This document shows, one piece after another, positions 1 to 11,700 of a stretch of 64,000 bases of DNA. The notes under the pieces are model-generated. The model did no database searches and was not told where the DNA came from. It saw nothing but the letters and a program-made list of their open reading frames with translations. The DNA lies in contig NC_135570.1 of the NCBI RefSeq assembly GCF_964340395.1, positions 10,222,822 to 10,286,821 of the forward strand, written 5' to 3'. The first letter of the stretch is position 1. The number at the start of each line of letters is the position of its first letter. A program made the translations under genes and the position numbers. The stretch comes from Glandiceps talaboti. Taxonomy: Eukaryota; Hemichordata; Enteropneusta; Spengelidae.

Positions 1-469
1 CTGGGGGGCAAAAATGCTTTTGTAACGATAAAAATAGACCTTTTACAATGAGCGGGCGCTGTATAAAGTCCTCTGTATGTCAAAGGCAGGTCAAATGACA
101 TAGCCGTCTAATGTTCACTGCTGATTGGCCAAGAAAGAGGCGTTGACTAATGACGTCAGATTACCGCTACATTTCAAAATTAGAAGCACGGCCATCACTA
201 AACCCGGAACCATGGATCTCGAAAAGTTTACGACAGCTTCCTGTTGAGTATACTTATACGATTTCCAATACAAATGCATTTTTACTATGTCAAACTGTGA
301 ATCTGTGTATACTGAAATTAATTTCATTTTTGGTGGCCCATAAAGTAGTGATGCTTCCGGGGGATTTGAAGGTCTTATTGTCGACAGCCATATTAGACTA
401 GAATATCACCATCCTGGAAATGGTGGAATGGAATATTAGCTCACATGTGACTGTGAATCTGACACTTAT
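1..469. other. Intergenic sequence left of the TIR element
   Basis: No exon could be supported here. Two overlapping open frames of 70 and 83 codons on opposite strands have no recognisable domain. The only interpretable piece is a MITE fragment near the right end, listed separately. Confidence 0.5.
397..457 (+). repeat. Half of a palindromic MITE (family of 22098-22673)
   Basis: The stretch from TAGAATA to GTGACTGTGA matches the right inner arm of the nested palindrome at about 22428-22483, including the words AGAATATTAGCTCAC and GTGACTGTGA. Only one arm is present. It abuts the terminal inverted repeat of the next element, which may have inserted into it. Confidence 0.55.
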
Positions 470-515
470 GGAAGCGTATTAGTGCCAAGTTGTAAGGAAA
501 AAAATAAAATTTAAA

Positions 516-735
516 ATCTCGTAATTACGAGATTTCAATTCTCGTAATTACGACTTTTTTCTCGTAATTACGACTTTTCAATTCTCGTAATTACGACTTT
601 TTTCTCGTAATTACGACTTTTCGATTCTCGTAATTACGACTTTTTGATTCTCGTAATTACGACTTTTCGATTCTCGTAATTACGACTTTTCGATTCTCGT
701 AATTACGACTTTTTGATTGTCGTAATTATGAAATT
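516..735 (+). repeat. Subterminal tandem array, left (CGTAATTACG repeats)
   Basis: About nine copies of a 20-25 bp unit built on TCTCGTAATTACGACTTTT. The core CGTAATTACG is itself a perfect palindrome. The array is the inverted counterpart of the one at 1820-2048. Subterminal repeat arrays in DNA transposons commonly serve as transposase-binding sites; that role here is inference. Confidence 0.85.
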
Positions 736-1299
736 ATGATTTTTTATTGTTTGTTATTTTTGAATTTTTGAATTGTTCAGACACGCCTTGAATCTTATGA
801 TTTTGATGTACTAAGCAGATGCACTATAGAGTGTTTGACACGGTAAACGGTTTGTATGATTTGATTGCGTTTTTCGTTTCTTTAAAAAAAAATCGAGTGC
901 ATTAAAACAGCGAAGAATATTCTTTCATTATATGTCGGCAAAATGAATCAATAATGGATTTGAAATTGAAGAAAATAGTATTTACCATCTGATATTTGGT
1001 AAAATTCACAACTTTAGTTTAGAATTTTCTTCATTAAGGTAAATCAGATTTATACGGTTTTGAAATTTAAAATTCAATAACGTGGCACCGTAGGTCGTTC
1101 GATCAAGTTTGAAAATGTGTGGAGACCTTTTCCACGGTTGATAAATACTTGAATATATGTATTTGGTATGGTATAATAATATTGGTTTGATGAGGGTCAG
1201 TTAGCCAAGTGACCGGTTTGTCGAGGTTATTGACCCTGGTATATCAGGGTGTTAGTAGGAAGACATTGGCGAGACTCCCCAGATAGAAACTTTATTGAT

Positions 1300-1365
1300 C
1301 CTTCTTTTAAGACGTTTCGGACCGGCCGTTAGGTCCTTCATCAGTCGTAATCCTGTCTTGTATTG
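1300..1365 (-). ncRNA. Hammerhead-ribozyme-like core (Penelope-type)
   Basis: On the minus strand, CTGATGA (1344-1338) is followed by an AGGACC/GGTCC hairpin and then GAAACGTC (1318-1311). This gives the order CUGAUGA, stem II, GAAA and a minimal palindromic stem III (ACGU) followed by C17. Penelope-like retroelements and retrozymes are known to carry such minimal hammerheads, which act as dimers. Weak points are one extra A between the CUGAUGA box and stem II, and no convincing stem I from the flanks. It may be a decayed copy. Confidence 0.4.
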
Positions 1366-1819
1366 GACAGTTTCCCTACATCTTCATCATTGGATATAAG
1401 TTGGAGTTGTGTCCGAATTTCAGAAGAACATCTATATGTTTAATATTGGACTCCATTATTTGAACAAATTCTTTGCTGATGAAGAATTCTTGTTGTTCTT
1501 CTGGAATTCTTGTTTTGTGTTTATTATTTGGCTAAGTTCATTGACAGATTGCCTGTTTAAACATTGCAGTGAACCTACTAACTTCTTGTTGCATCCAGTA
1601 TATGTGTGTACATATGTGAACACGTTATTTCATTGCCATTTCTTGTTTTAACCTATAGGTGTTATGTAATTTCACTGGACTTATATTAGAGTGTTCAGTT
1701 CACCTTAAATGTACTTACTACCCGATGATCGGGTGTTGTTGAGAACTCAGCTGTTGCTTATATACTTAAAATGGCAGTGTGATTTTCCCAGTTAGATATC
1801 AACTTACCGGAGAATTGCT

Positions 1820-2048
1820 TCGTAATTACGAGAATCAAAATGTCTTTACGCTATACGATTCTCGTAAATACGAGAATAGAAAAGTCGTAATTACGAGAAT
1901 CGTAATTACGAGAAAAAAGTCGTAATTACGAGAATCGAAAAGTCGTAATTACGAGAATTGAAAACTCGTAATTACGATAATTGAAAACTCGTAATTACGA
2001 GAAAAAAGTCGTAATTACGAGAATTGAAATCTCGTATTACGAGATTTT
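1820..2048 (-). repeat. Subterminal tandem array, right (CGTAATTACG repeats)
   Basis: About nine to ten copies of the same unit in the opposite orientation (AAAGTCGTAATTACGAGAAT). Copy order and spacers differ from the left array, so the two arms have rearranged since they arose. Confidence 0.85.
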
Positions 2049-2096
2049 ACTTGAAATTTTATTTTTTTCCTTACAACTTGGCACTAATACGCTTCC

Positions 2097-2469
2097 GTAG
2101 ACATTTCGTTTCCAGAGAGAGAAATATATTTAGGCTGACTCGGTCCACCATAAATCGCCAAAAAGATTTGTATAAACCATGAATACGTTTTGGGTCGAAA
2201 TACGGTAAATTTGATGAAACAATCCCTTTTTGTTTCGAACGCGGAAGTCATTCCTTACTGTAGCTATGCGTCTAATCTTCAGGTAAGCTAGGGGGTCTTT
2301 TTTACGTAGGCGTAGTTCGAGCAGCCAATCGGCAACGAGCGGGTTATTCAAAATAGCTAGACGTACAGAGGAGTTCATACAGGGTCGACAATCGTGTCTT
2401 CCCTTCTCTCTTTCCCTATACAGGTAGGAATATATATTCAAAAGGTTGTTATATTTAGTCTGTAGACCT
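2097..2469. other. Sequence between TIR element and promoter
   Basis: A 103-codon open frame lies on the minus strand (2441-2130), but it shows no recognisable domain and no splice context. It may be chance in a slightly GC-richer promoter-proximal stretch. Confidence 0.4.
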
Positions 2470-2676
2470 GGAAAACAACAATCTATGCAATATTACACGC
2501 CCCTGTGATCACGAGCATGCATTTAGGCGTCTCGCGGAAGACAACAGCGCCATCTAGCGGTAATCTGTTAGTTAACCACTTTCACTCAACAAAGCGGAAG
2601 GAAGGTTGTGTTTTGGTCAGCTGTGTCTCTCGGCTCTGAATTGTACAGATAGATCTAAATGATTTCTTAGCACGAC
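2470..2676 (+). promoter_or_regulatory. Probable tetraspanin promoter / 5' UTR
   Basis: CpG density rises sharply compared with the flanks. Two ETS-type GCGGAAG words occur (about 2534 and 2593), and a CTCF-like word GCGCCATCTAGCGG occurs at 2547-2560. No TATA box stands out. The transcription start is not determined; the first in-frame ATG of the gene is at 2677. Confidence 0.5.
2547..2560 (-). promoter_or_regulatory. CTCF-like motif near the tetraspanin start
   Basis: The reverse strand reads CCGCTAGATGGCGC, close to the bilaterian CTCF core CCASYAGRKGGCGC. It lies about 120 bp upstream of the start codon. Confidence 0.4.
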
Positions 2677-2763
2677 ATGGCGAAAAGACGATCTCCACAT
2701 GACGAATCAGAAGTTAGCCTTTGTGTCAAGTACCTTCTCTTTGGTTTTAATGTGATATTTTGG
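2677..2763 (+). CDS. Tetraspanin exon 1 (aa 1-29)
   Basis: It starts at the first ATG after the CpG-rich stretch and ends in ATATTTTGG before GTAAGT. It encodes a short basic, acidic-spotted cytoplasmic N-terminus, then [13 protein letters not shown], the classic first half of transmembrane segment 1. Confidence 0.93.
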
Positions 2764-5700
2764 GTAAGTCAAAACGTTTAATTTTACTCCCATCCGATCC
2801 AAGGTCTTCGACAGATTGATGGATGTATCCTTCAGGATTGTGTGCGATTACAAATTTACCAAAAATAAACGGAAAAAAAGAATGTTGTGTGAAATTATAT
2901 GACATCCACGAGATAACGTGAATCTAAGTGTCAACGTGTTAGGCGTAGATCGTGTCGACACCACGGGAATACGAGACGATCCGTGTCAGTTCGGGATAGC
3001 GACAAAGGTGAAATGGTGTAATGGGTGGTACGTGTAGCCTACCGTGGATTACTCACTGCAGTGTAACTGTTACATTTGTAAACATAGGACCCATGAGCCA
3101 TCATTCTGTGTTCATCCGCTGTTACAAACTCTCGTAAAGTCAGCATTTACAAAATCAATATTTTGTCCATCGTGGAAATTTAGAAATCAGAAATATAATT
3201 ATCAAGCGTTTAAAAATAGTACGATTGGTACGTGTATTTGGTTAATTTGTTGGACATCTAGTTTTGACCCGGAGTTTGAACATGTGTGAGTTTTTTGGTA
3301 TTTCATCCATTGCTTGCTTCTGACGCCCTGTGACGACAAACATTTTTTGAAACGAGTAATAATTTGTAAAATTAATGTAATTCATTATTTCCATTTATGG
3401 TTGGTGATGATATAAATTATTATTAGTTCACAAATTTAGTGTTTTTAGCTGTAAAAATGACAGATTGATTGTACATTGATTTACACTTGTTGATTCAGTG
3501 TGACTGATTCTGACATCAGAAGGACACATGTAAATAAAAGTTGAAGCGTTATGGTAATTTACTGTTCACACCCACAAAGGTTTGTCGTTTTGCTCCCCAG
3601 GAGGTGTCCCCAGGCATACTTCCATGAGTGTAGCAAGTGAAAGTGCAGCAGAAAACACTGCAAGCATGAGTGCACATACCCCTGAGTACTTACACTGTCA
3701 CTAAATGCAGTTCTGTTGTTACATATGTTTTGTGTCCGAAATTTCCGTTAAATGACACTGTGTAGAGCGAATGATCGCGTCCTTATTTGCATATCATTTG
3801 CATGCAGGCAGGTACCAATAATGTTTTCAATATTGCACTACAGTGCAAATACCACCAGTATGTGTGAAATAATCTGTGGTACAGATATGTTTATATAATA
3901 AGAAGTACTTTGATAAATAAATAACTTATAAAAGTAATCCAAGTGCTTGTTTTCACAAATGATGTAAACTATATAGTGACAGATTACTCCAGCCACCAAA
4001 AATGTTTCGTGGTTAGATGTCCATCGATGTTCCGGATATATACTTGTGTTAATTATTATATCCCGGACACACAGTGAAGCATGCAAGATTTATTGTTAGT
4101 TCGATACAGAATATAGACAAGAAATGATGTGGAAATGTTTGAGTAAGGTTGAAGCAGGTCCAGGTGATTCTCAAATGTCACCTAAAGATATTTAGGAAAA
4201 TGACAGAAAATAGCAGTAGCAATGGATTCAGTATTTTGGCTAAGGTTGGGGAACTCAGGTAACTGAATGGGAGAATATGGTAAATCTGTCATAGTTTCCA
4301 ATACATTGTACTATCATTTTGGTGGGGAACCTCAGTAAAATGACAGGAGCACTCAGGTAGATTTTACCTACTTACCACAAAACACTGGTAATTGTTACCT
4401 GATTTTCAAATAATCTGGTTAAAATTTAGATGATAAAATTAGTTGTCTGGCAGAGCCATAGAAAAAATTGGTGTAGAGCAAAAGAATAATCCTATGTAAT
4501 ACATACAACTCCACTGGTAAGATAACACTAATGTGAAAACCTGGGATTGAATCCCTGGCCTGTAAACACACAAAGGAACACCTACATGTTAGATACATCA
4601 GTGCTAATAACAATGTACAAATCAGACAGTTACCCTTGTGTAATTTATGGCTTATTAGAATTTTGACATTAGAAAATTACTTTACACAAATTACAGACAA
4701 AAATACGCAAGACAGATTGATTGATAGAAGTTATTCAACAGAGAATATTGTTAAATGTATACTGAATGTAATTTTGTGGTGTCCGGATATGAAAGAGAAG
4801 TCTTCGATCTACAGTATAAATTTAATCAAATACTCAGTGTTTTCATTAACAAAATAATGGAGAACCTAGTCTTTTTATATTATAAATGCCCCCTTGATAA
4901 ATGTGATAAATGAAAATTGGGTTTCTGCAATTTTTGTCTACGAAAATACTTCTAAAAATCATATTAAGTTAGAGTATGTCTGTAGCATTCTAGAATCTAA
5001 TGTAGTAATATTTGTTTATTCGTCTTTAGGCCACAGACCAAAATAACAAAATGTAATGAAAAACAGAATACAGTATAACAGGTTACAAAATGACTAGAAA
5101 CTTATAAACTTATCAAGTAATATCAAGCGTCCAAGGGTGAACATATTATTTTGTGAACTTGTGGTCCCCGGACCAGTGCCTTAAAAAAATCCAAGAATTA
5201 GTGGTCCCAGGTCCCGTTAATGTGAAATATTAAATCTTGCGCTTATGAATCTGTATATTCAGACGACTTTTTAACATAGTTATTAACAGTAAGGTACTGG
5301 TCCAACAGACCAGACAAGGTAAAATTTGTGTGGTCTGCCAAAAAAAAAATTCGCTAGTCCCGGACCCCGGACCAGTGCCTTAAAAAAATCCAAGCATTAG
5401 TGGTCCCAGGTCCCGTTAATGTGAAACATTAAATCTTGCGCTTATGAACCTGTATGTTCAGATGACTTTTTAACATAGTTATTAACAGTAAGGTACTGGT
5501 CCGACAGACCAGACAAGGTAAAATTGCTAGTCCCGGACCCAGGACCAGTGGATTTGTTCACTCATGTAAGCGGCCATGTAAATTCTTGTCTGAAATTCAT
5601 AGCTTTATAAACAAATTTACCATTCTAATTTAGCGTACCAATTTAGCATTCTGTGGCTTTGGAAAGGAAGGTTTATGATTATGTGGGAAAGATTGGGGTG

Positions 5701-8700
5701 GTGAGTTAGTCTAGTTCCTGTACAGTATCATTATCATTTACATCTCCCACAGTGTAGTCAAAGTCATTACTCTAGAAGTCCTGCGATGCCTGAGATGCAA
5801 TTAAAAATTCATCCACAGCCACCCACACAGTCATTAACATCATGTCTTTGTTAATCAATCACAAAATTCTAGCCACAATCACAGTCCCTCATAAAGTTGG
5901 TGTTTATTGGGGCAGTTATGTAATGTCCAAATATAGTGTATTTGTCAGCTCAGGATGCTACTTATACACTGTTCACTTCACTATAACAGTTGGGGTTCAC
6001 TGATTGGATGAACACAGGTTTTTGTGCTAATTGAGGGAGTTTGACCAGACATGGTTTAGTTCGAGATCACGTTGGCATCCAGACTACATGTAGGTGGGGT
6101 ATGATGTCCTTACTTGGAAGGTTACATTCAGAAAAACATTAAATTAACAAGCCTGATTTGAAATTGAAGTAACAAAGTTATGACTAAATATTAAGGTGGT
6201 TTCAACCTAAGATATGATGAGATTAAGACATAAGTTACAATTTGAAATAGAAGTTTCGGATTAATGTAAAAAACTTTAACCCAGCCCTAGTTAATATCAC
6301 TTACAAATATTGGTTAAATTTACTGTTTTCTAATGTAAACAGCTAAATAATATACATATTAGCATTTATAATGTAAGTTCCATTCTGACATGACTGTTAC
6401 AGTGCAATGATTGGTCCAACTATAGATTTTGTCAATCCAAAGACAGTACGGTAATTTAATCAATAAACAGACCAGTCCGCTTTGTACATTGTTGAATAAT
6501 TATTATAAGTGTTAGAAATACCACAGTAATTATGTTTAATTTTTATTTTGTGTAGTTTTTAGAACCCTGGTATTATAAAAATAGCTGGCACCTGGCGGAT
6601 AACGTCAAATTTGTGTTGTTTCCATCAACTGAATCCAATTATATTGTGGGTTAGTGACCCAAATTAAATTTGTTGAAGCTCTGTATTAACAGGTAGATTT
6701 GATCTATCTACCACTGTACTAGACTTTTATGGTTTGTGAATGATTATATTGGAATTTTCATTATACAGAAAGGTTTCATTAAGTACTGGATGTGTGATAG
6801 CGATGTAGTCAATCAACTGAAATCGATGATGTAGAAATATGATGTATTAGATTAGGGGACATCTAGATATAGTCTGTGTTGAGATTAGTATTGAAAATAT
6901 CCATAGTAGACAAGGTGACATACAAATGTATGATGTACAGGTACCAAGCTCTTACATGTACACATCGATGCTAGCCACCGTCAATGGCAGCCACTTTTTT
7001 CCTAAATACAGAGTTTTACATCACACACTCACTACTTTTTAAAATAAAAATGAATGTTTGACATAAAAAAGTTCATGGATCATCATGATCAAATACACTC
7101 ATTTAATTCTGAATTCTATTCCGTTAAATTACGAAATACAATTTAAACCAAAAGCTACATGTAGTGCAGCTTATCGATATTATTATGACAAAGTTATTAA
7201 ATGTATGTCAACTAGGTGATAGCATTCCTTTACATATCAACCATATCACAATTTTCAACCTAGCAACCACATCACAGTTATCAGCCTAGCAACCACATCA
7301 CAGTTATCAGCCTAGCAACCATATCACAATTATCAGCCTAGCAACCATATCACAATTATCAGCCTAGCAGCCACATCACAATTATCAGCGTAGCAACCAT
7401 ATCACAATTATCAGCCTAGCAACCATATCACAATTATCAGCCTAGCAACTGTAACACAGTTATCAGCCTAGCAACCGTAACACAGAAGTAAGAGCATAGC
7501 AATGATGTCACAGACAAAACTGACATGATACTTTTCAGAACTTCATATTTATTCTAGAAATTATGAGTTGGAAACAAACTTACTAGGACTCAGACCTTTT
7601 ATTCTATAACATCCATAGATATATATTTATACCTCTACACAAATGATTCAACCATTTTGTATTCATACTTTTTAGTCCCCGCGGACGAAGTCCGGAACGG
7701 GGACTTATGGATTGGGTTCCGTCTGTCCGTCCGTGCGTCTGTGCGTCCGTGCGTCCGTCCGTCCGTCCGTCCGCAGCCGTTTCTTGGAGATGCCTGTACC
7801 GATTTTTTTCAAACTTAGTACAGGGGCAACATGCTATGGCATACATATGCACGTCAATTTGTTTTATGATACGATCCAATATGGCCGCCTAGCAGCCATT
7901 TTGTTTGCGAATTTTCCCTGTCTAAAGCCATAACTCAGACATGCTCACACAGATCTCATTCAGAGTTGGTATTAGGACAGTGTTCTATGGCATATATGTG
8001 CATATTCATTGTTGTCATGATACGATCCAATATGGCCACCTGGCAGCCATTTTGTTTGTGAATTTTCATGTCCAAAGCCATAACTTAGACATGCTTGAAC
8101 AGATCTCATTCAAAGTTAGTATTAGGACAGTGTTCTATGACATACATGTGCATATCCATTTTCATTGTGATACGATCCAATATGGCTGCCTGGCAGCCAT
8201 TTTGTTTGCAAATTTCCCATGTCCAAAGCCATAACTCAGACATGCTTAAACAGATCTCATTCAAAGTTGGTATTAGGACAGTGTTCTATGACATACATGT
8301 GCATATCCATTTTCATTGTGATACGATCCAATATGGCTGCCTGGCAGCCATTTTGTTTGCAAATTTTCCATGTCCAAAGCCATAACTCAGACATGCTTGA
8401 ACAGATCTCATTCGAAGTTGGTATTAGGACAGTGTTCTATGACATACATGTGCATATCCATTTTCGTCATGATACGATCCAATATGGCTGCCTGGCAGCC
8501 ATTTTGTTTGTGAATTTTCCATGTCCAAAGCCAACTCAGACATGCTTGAACAGATCTCATTCAGAGTTGGTATTATTAGGACAGTGTTCTATGACATACA
8601 TTTGCATATCCATTTTCATATTGATATGATCCCGACCAATCCTTTATTGTTGTAGGCATGTTCCATGTCCGACAAGCAGACACAGCATATCTAAGTCTGT

Positions 8701-11700
8701 TTGATTTAGGTTCACAAGTGTTGTTGCGTGATCAGAGTAGTGCTAATTCCTTAAAACCCAATCATAGCGGGGACTATGTCATTCTCAATGGCTTGTTATA
8801 AAAGTACTTTGAGTAAAGCAGTGACTTATTGTAGAGACCTTGTCAGCTGTTACATAGCATACACTAAACGTTGTATACATGTCTATACATGTATTACAGG
8901 GATTTATACACTTAAATTGTTCATATAACCTTGTGACTGAAAATACTGAATATTTACACATTATAATAGTATAGCATTTTGTAAAATTTTATGTTGTATT
9001 TTCTGGTACAAATTGTTATAAAAAAATGGCACACTTTGCATGTTCAAATACATTTAGTGGTTTGAAGGGGTACATGTACATGTACATTTTAGTATAAAGG
9101 GATTTAGTGAGATGGAAGCCCAAGGTATAGAAGGGTTGGCTGTGATGGAAGGGGTTATATTGATGGCCCAGGTGTGGTGGAATTTCTGAAGAGGCCAACT
9201 ACCCGGTACTTGGGTGTGATGGCAGGCGTAGTAGAGGAATTGGGTATGGTGGAATCCCACCCAAGATATAGAGGAGGGATTGGTGGAAGGGGTAATATAG
9301 GGATGGCCCAGATATTGAATATGATGGAGGGGTAGAAAGAATGGGGGGGGGGGGGGGGGGTGTGGTGGAATGCGTAAAATATGATAGGCAGCCTGGCTTG
9401 AGTGTTAATTGGTATATTATGATACATAAAAATGAAAATAATCACCACTCCAAGTGCAGTTATTGGGCTATTTACTTGCAGTAAACACAGTCAACTGTTG
9501 CTATGTATAAATCTCCTTATGGTAAACAATACATACATGTACAACAATGTACATACTGAAATACTTATAAGTGTAATACCACATATTATTCCAGGCTGGC
9601 TGCTGTAAAGTGCTGTTAGTCTGTTATGGGTCAGTTGACAAACCTTGTGTGTTTTGTCTGTCTGCCTGGAAACCAACCAGACAACTAGCCATAAATATTG
9701 TACATGTATGCAAACATGGACATTTTCACTAAAGAAAGACTTATTTTACCTTATTTTGCTGGACAACGAAAACGCAAATTTATGTAAAATCCGATCATAA
9801 TACTGTTATCACAAACACATACTCATGTTTCATTCTTTCTCTTGTTGAGTGACATAGTTAAAACAGTTGTTCAGATCGACAGAAAGATGGATTGATTGAT
9901 TTGTTTTCAAAACAAGAAACAAATATTTAGCCAAAAAAACACCTGTAATTATTTCTGAATCACTAACATTGGTCCAAATTGACAATGACAGTTATTGTGA
10001 TATATCACATGGATATTCAAGTATAATTCTTTCAGATCTTGTTGGTCTGAAGAATAAAAACTATTTTTCTCAAGTGTCAGAGCTGTAAATATCCAGTTGT
10101 GAAAAGCCCAAACAACACATGTTGCCCACAGTATGTGTTCATCATGGTTATATGGTCTGTCTCTATGGTAACAAGATCATAAAGAGTGTACCATTTACAT
10201 CATGTCTATGAGCAATTATGGTCAGGAGTGTCATTAATCATGTGATCCACTGTTATTGATTGTGTCTGTATTGTAAAACAAATACAGCTGATGGTATATT
10301 GTTTCTGAATAAACAATTCACTGGTATAGTAGTAACTATATTGTACATGTACTTGTGGTTGTCTTGATGTAGTCAATTGATGGATGGTTCATTTCCTTGT
10401 TTGTCATTTGAAAGTGTCATATACTAAATGCCATTGGTAAATTTGTGTGGCAAGCCTGCATGAGTCTTTTGTCCATGCTTAAAGAGAGTTCTAATCCAAA
10501 ACCTGGGTGTAACTATGTTGTACATAGTTGTATTACCGTAAAAGTGACAATGTACATATTTGTACTAGTGAAAGCTTACTTACATAGTGTTTTGTCTTAA
10601 TGCATTATATGCCACTTTCTACTATTGCATGATTTATGAACTTACTGAAGTTACATTAGATGTTGTATTTGGTAGAAAACTGTTTAAAGTGCTACGTGGA
10701 TACTGAATCAACTGTAGAATCAAAGAGTGTGTGTCCTCTGATAAAAGATACAAAATTTACATAGTAAGTGATAGTGGAACTCCAAAATTTTGGTGGGTCA
10801 CGAGAAATAGCTGTGCATTAGTAGTGTGTCAAGTTGACTTTGATAGGGGCACACTTTTCACTGCATAGTAAGGGATGTGGGAACACACAGGCACTTGTTT
10901 CCCGAGATATGTTTCAGAATACAATAAAATGAAATATCAATAATATTGAGATACTTGGCAAATAATATATGACAGGGATAAAATAACACAGGTTTCTAGG
11001 TTCATGTAATTCCACACACCACGAAATATGATATGATAATATTATTTGCCAAGTATCTCAATATTAGTTATATTTTATTGTATTCAGGAACTTACAATGT
11101 ACATGTATCCTAGGAAACAAGTGCCTGTGTGGGAATAGGAAACAAGTGCCTGTGTGGGAACTCCAGGGTGGGAACACCAAATTTTGATGAGTCATTATTT
11201 GCTTGACATGCATAGGTTGGATGTGTAAGTATCAAAGATGTGTTCAGTACTGTGCCCTCTAAGCCAATTGTACTGACGCACATAATTTCTAGTGACGCAC
11301 CAAAATTTGGTGTTCACAGTCTTTTACTATGTGGTGACTTGCCATTTTTTTCTCATTTTGACTCACAACAACAAAATTTGGCTATCATTAAAGCCGGGGC
11401 CTATGCACACTGTTACACATGTAGCTGAAGATTCAATTTGAAACTAATGACTAATGTCACATGACGGTGTGTAACATTAACTACTGTATGACTTCACCAC
11501 CTAGGCTTGTGTACTTTATCAAGAACATTGTGCCTTATGTATGATATCTATGACTGTATTAAATGTTGTTGACAGTACATGTGTATACATTGAACATTTC
11601 AAGTGGGCTACAGCCTATATGCCATCAGTTCAGTATGCTGGCTGTGTGAACGCCCTTCCTACAATCATATTACTTATATTTATGACACAGGATAACTTGG

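Larger units (their letters stand above)
470..2096. mobile_element. 1.6 kb non-autonomous TIR transposon
   Basis: The ends are inverted copies. GGAAGCGTATTAGTGCCAAG starts at 470 and its reverse complement ends at 2096. The match continues inward through an A-rich block into two facing arrays of a CGTAATTACG-containing repeat (about 516-735 and 1820-2048). The inverted repeat therefore totals roughly 250-280 bp on each side. The core (740-1800) has no transposase; its longest open frame (1409-1651, 80 codons) has no recognisable motif. It carries a hammerhead-like piece, so the element probably captured or was invaded by a Penelope-like retroelement fragment. Target-site duplication is unclear. 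The superfamily cannot be named from sequence alone. Confidence 0.75.

Noticed and set aside
2130-2441. 103-codon minus-strand open frame next to the tetraspanin promoter.
   Set aside because: No recognisable domain and no splice context. It most likely reflects reduced stop frequency in GC-richer DNA.
7240-7492. Direct repeats resembling a CRISPR-like array.
   Set aside because: There are no unique spacers; the whole unit is repeated. The context is an animal intron, so a minisatellite is the right reading.
7604-7933. Arg/Ser/Val-rich frames around the (CCGT)n stretch.
   Set aside because: They are reading frames of a simple repeat at the left end of the AGTCCCC element, open on both strands.
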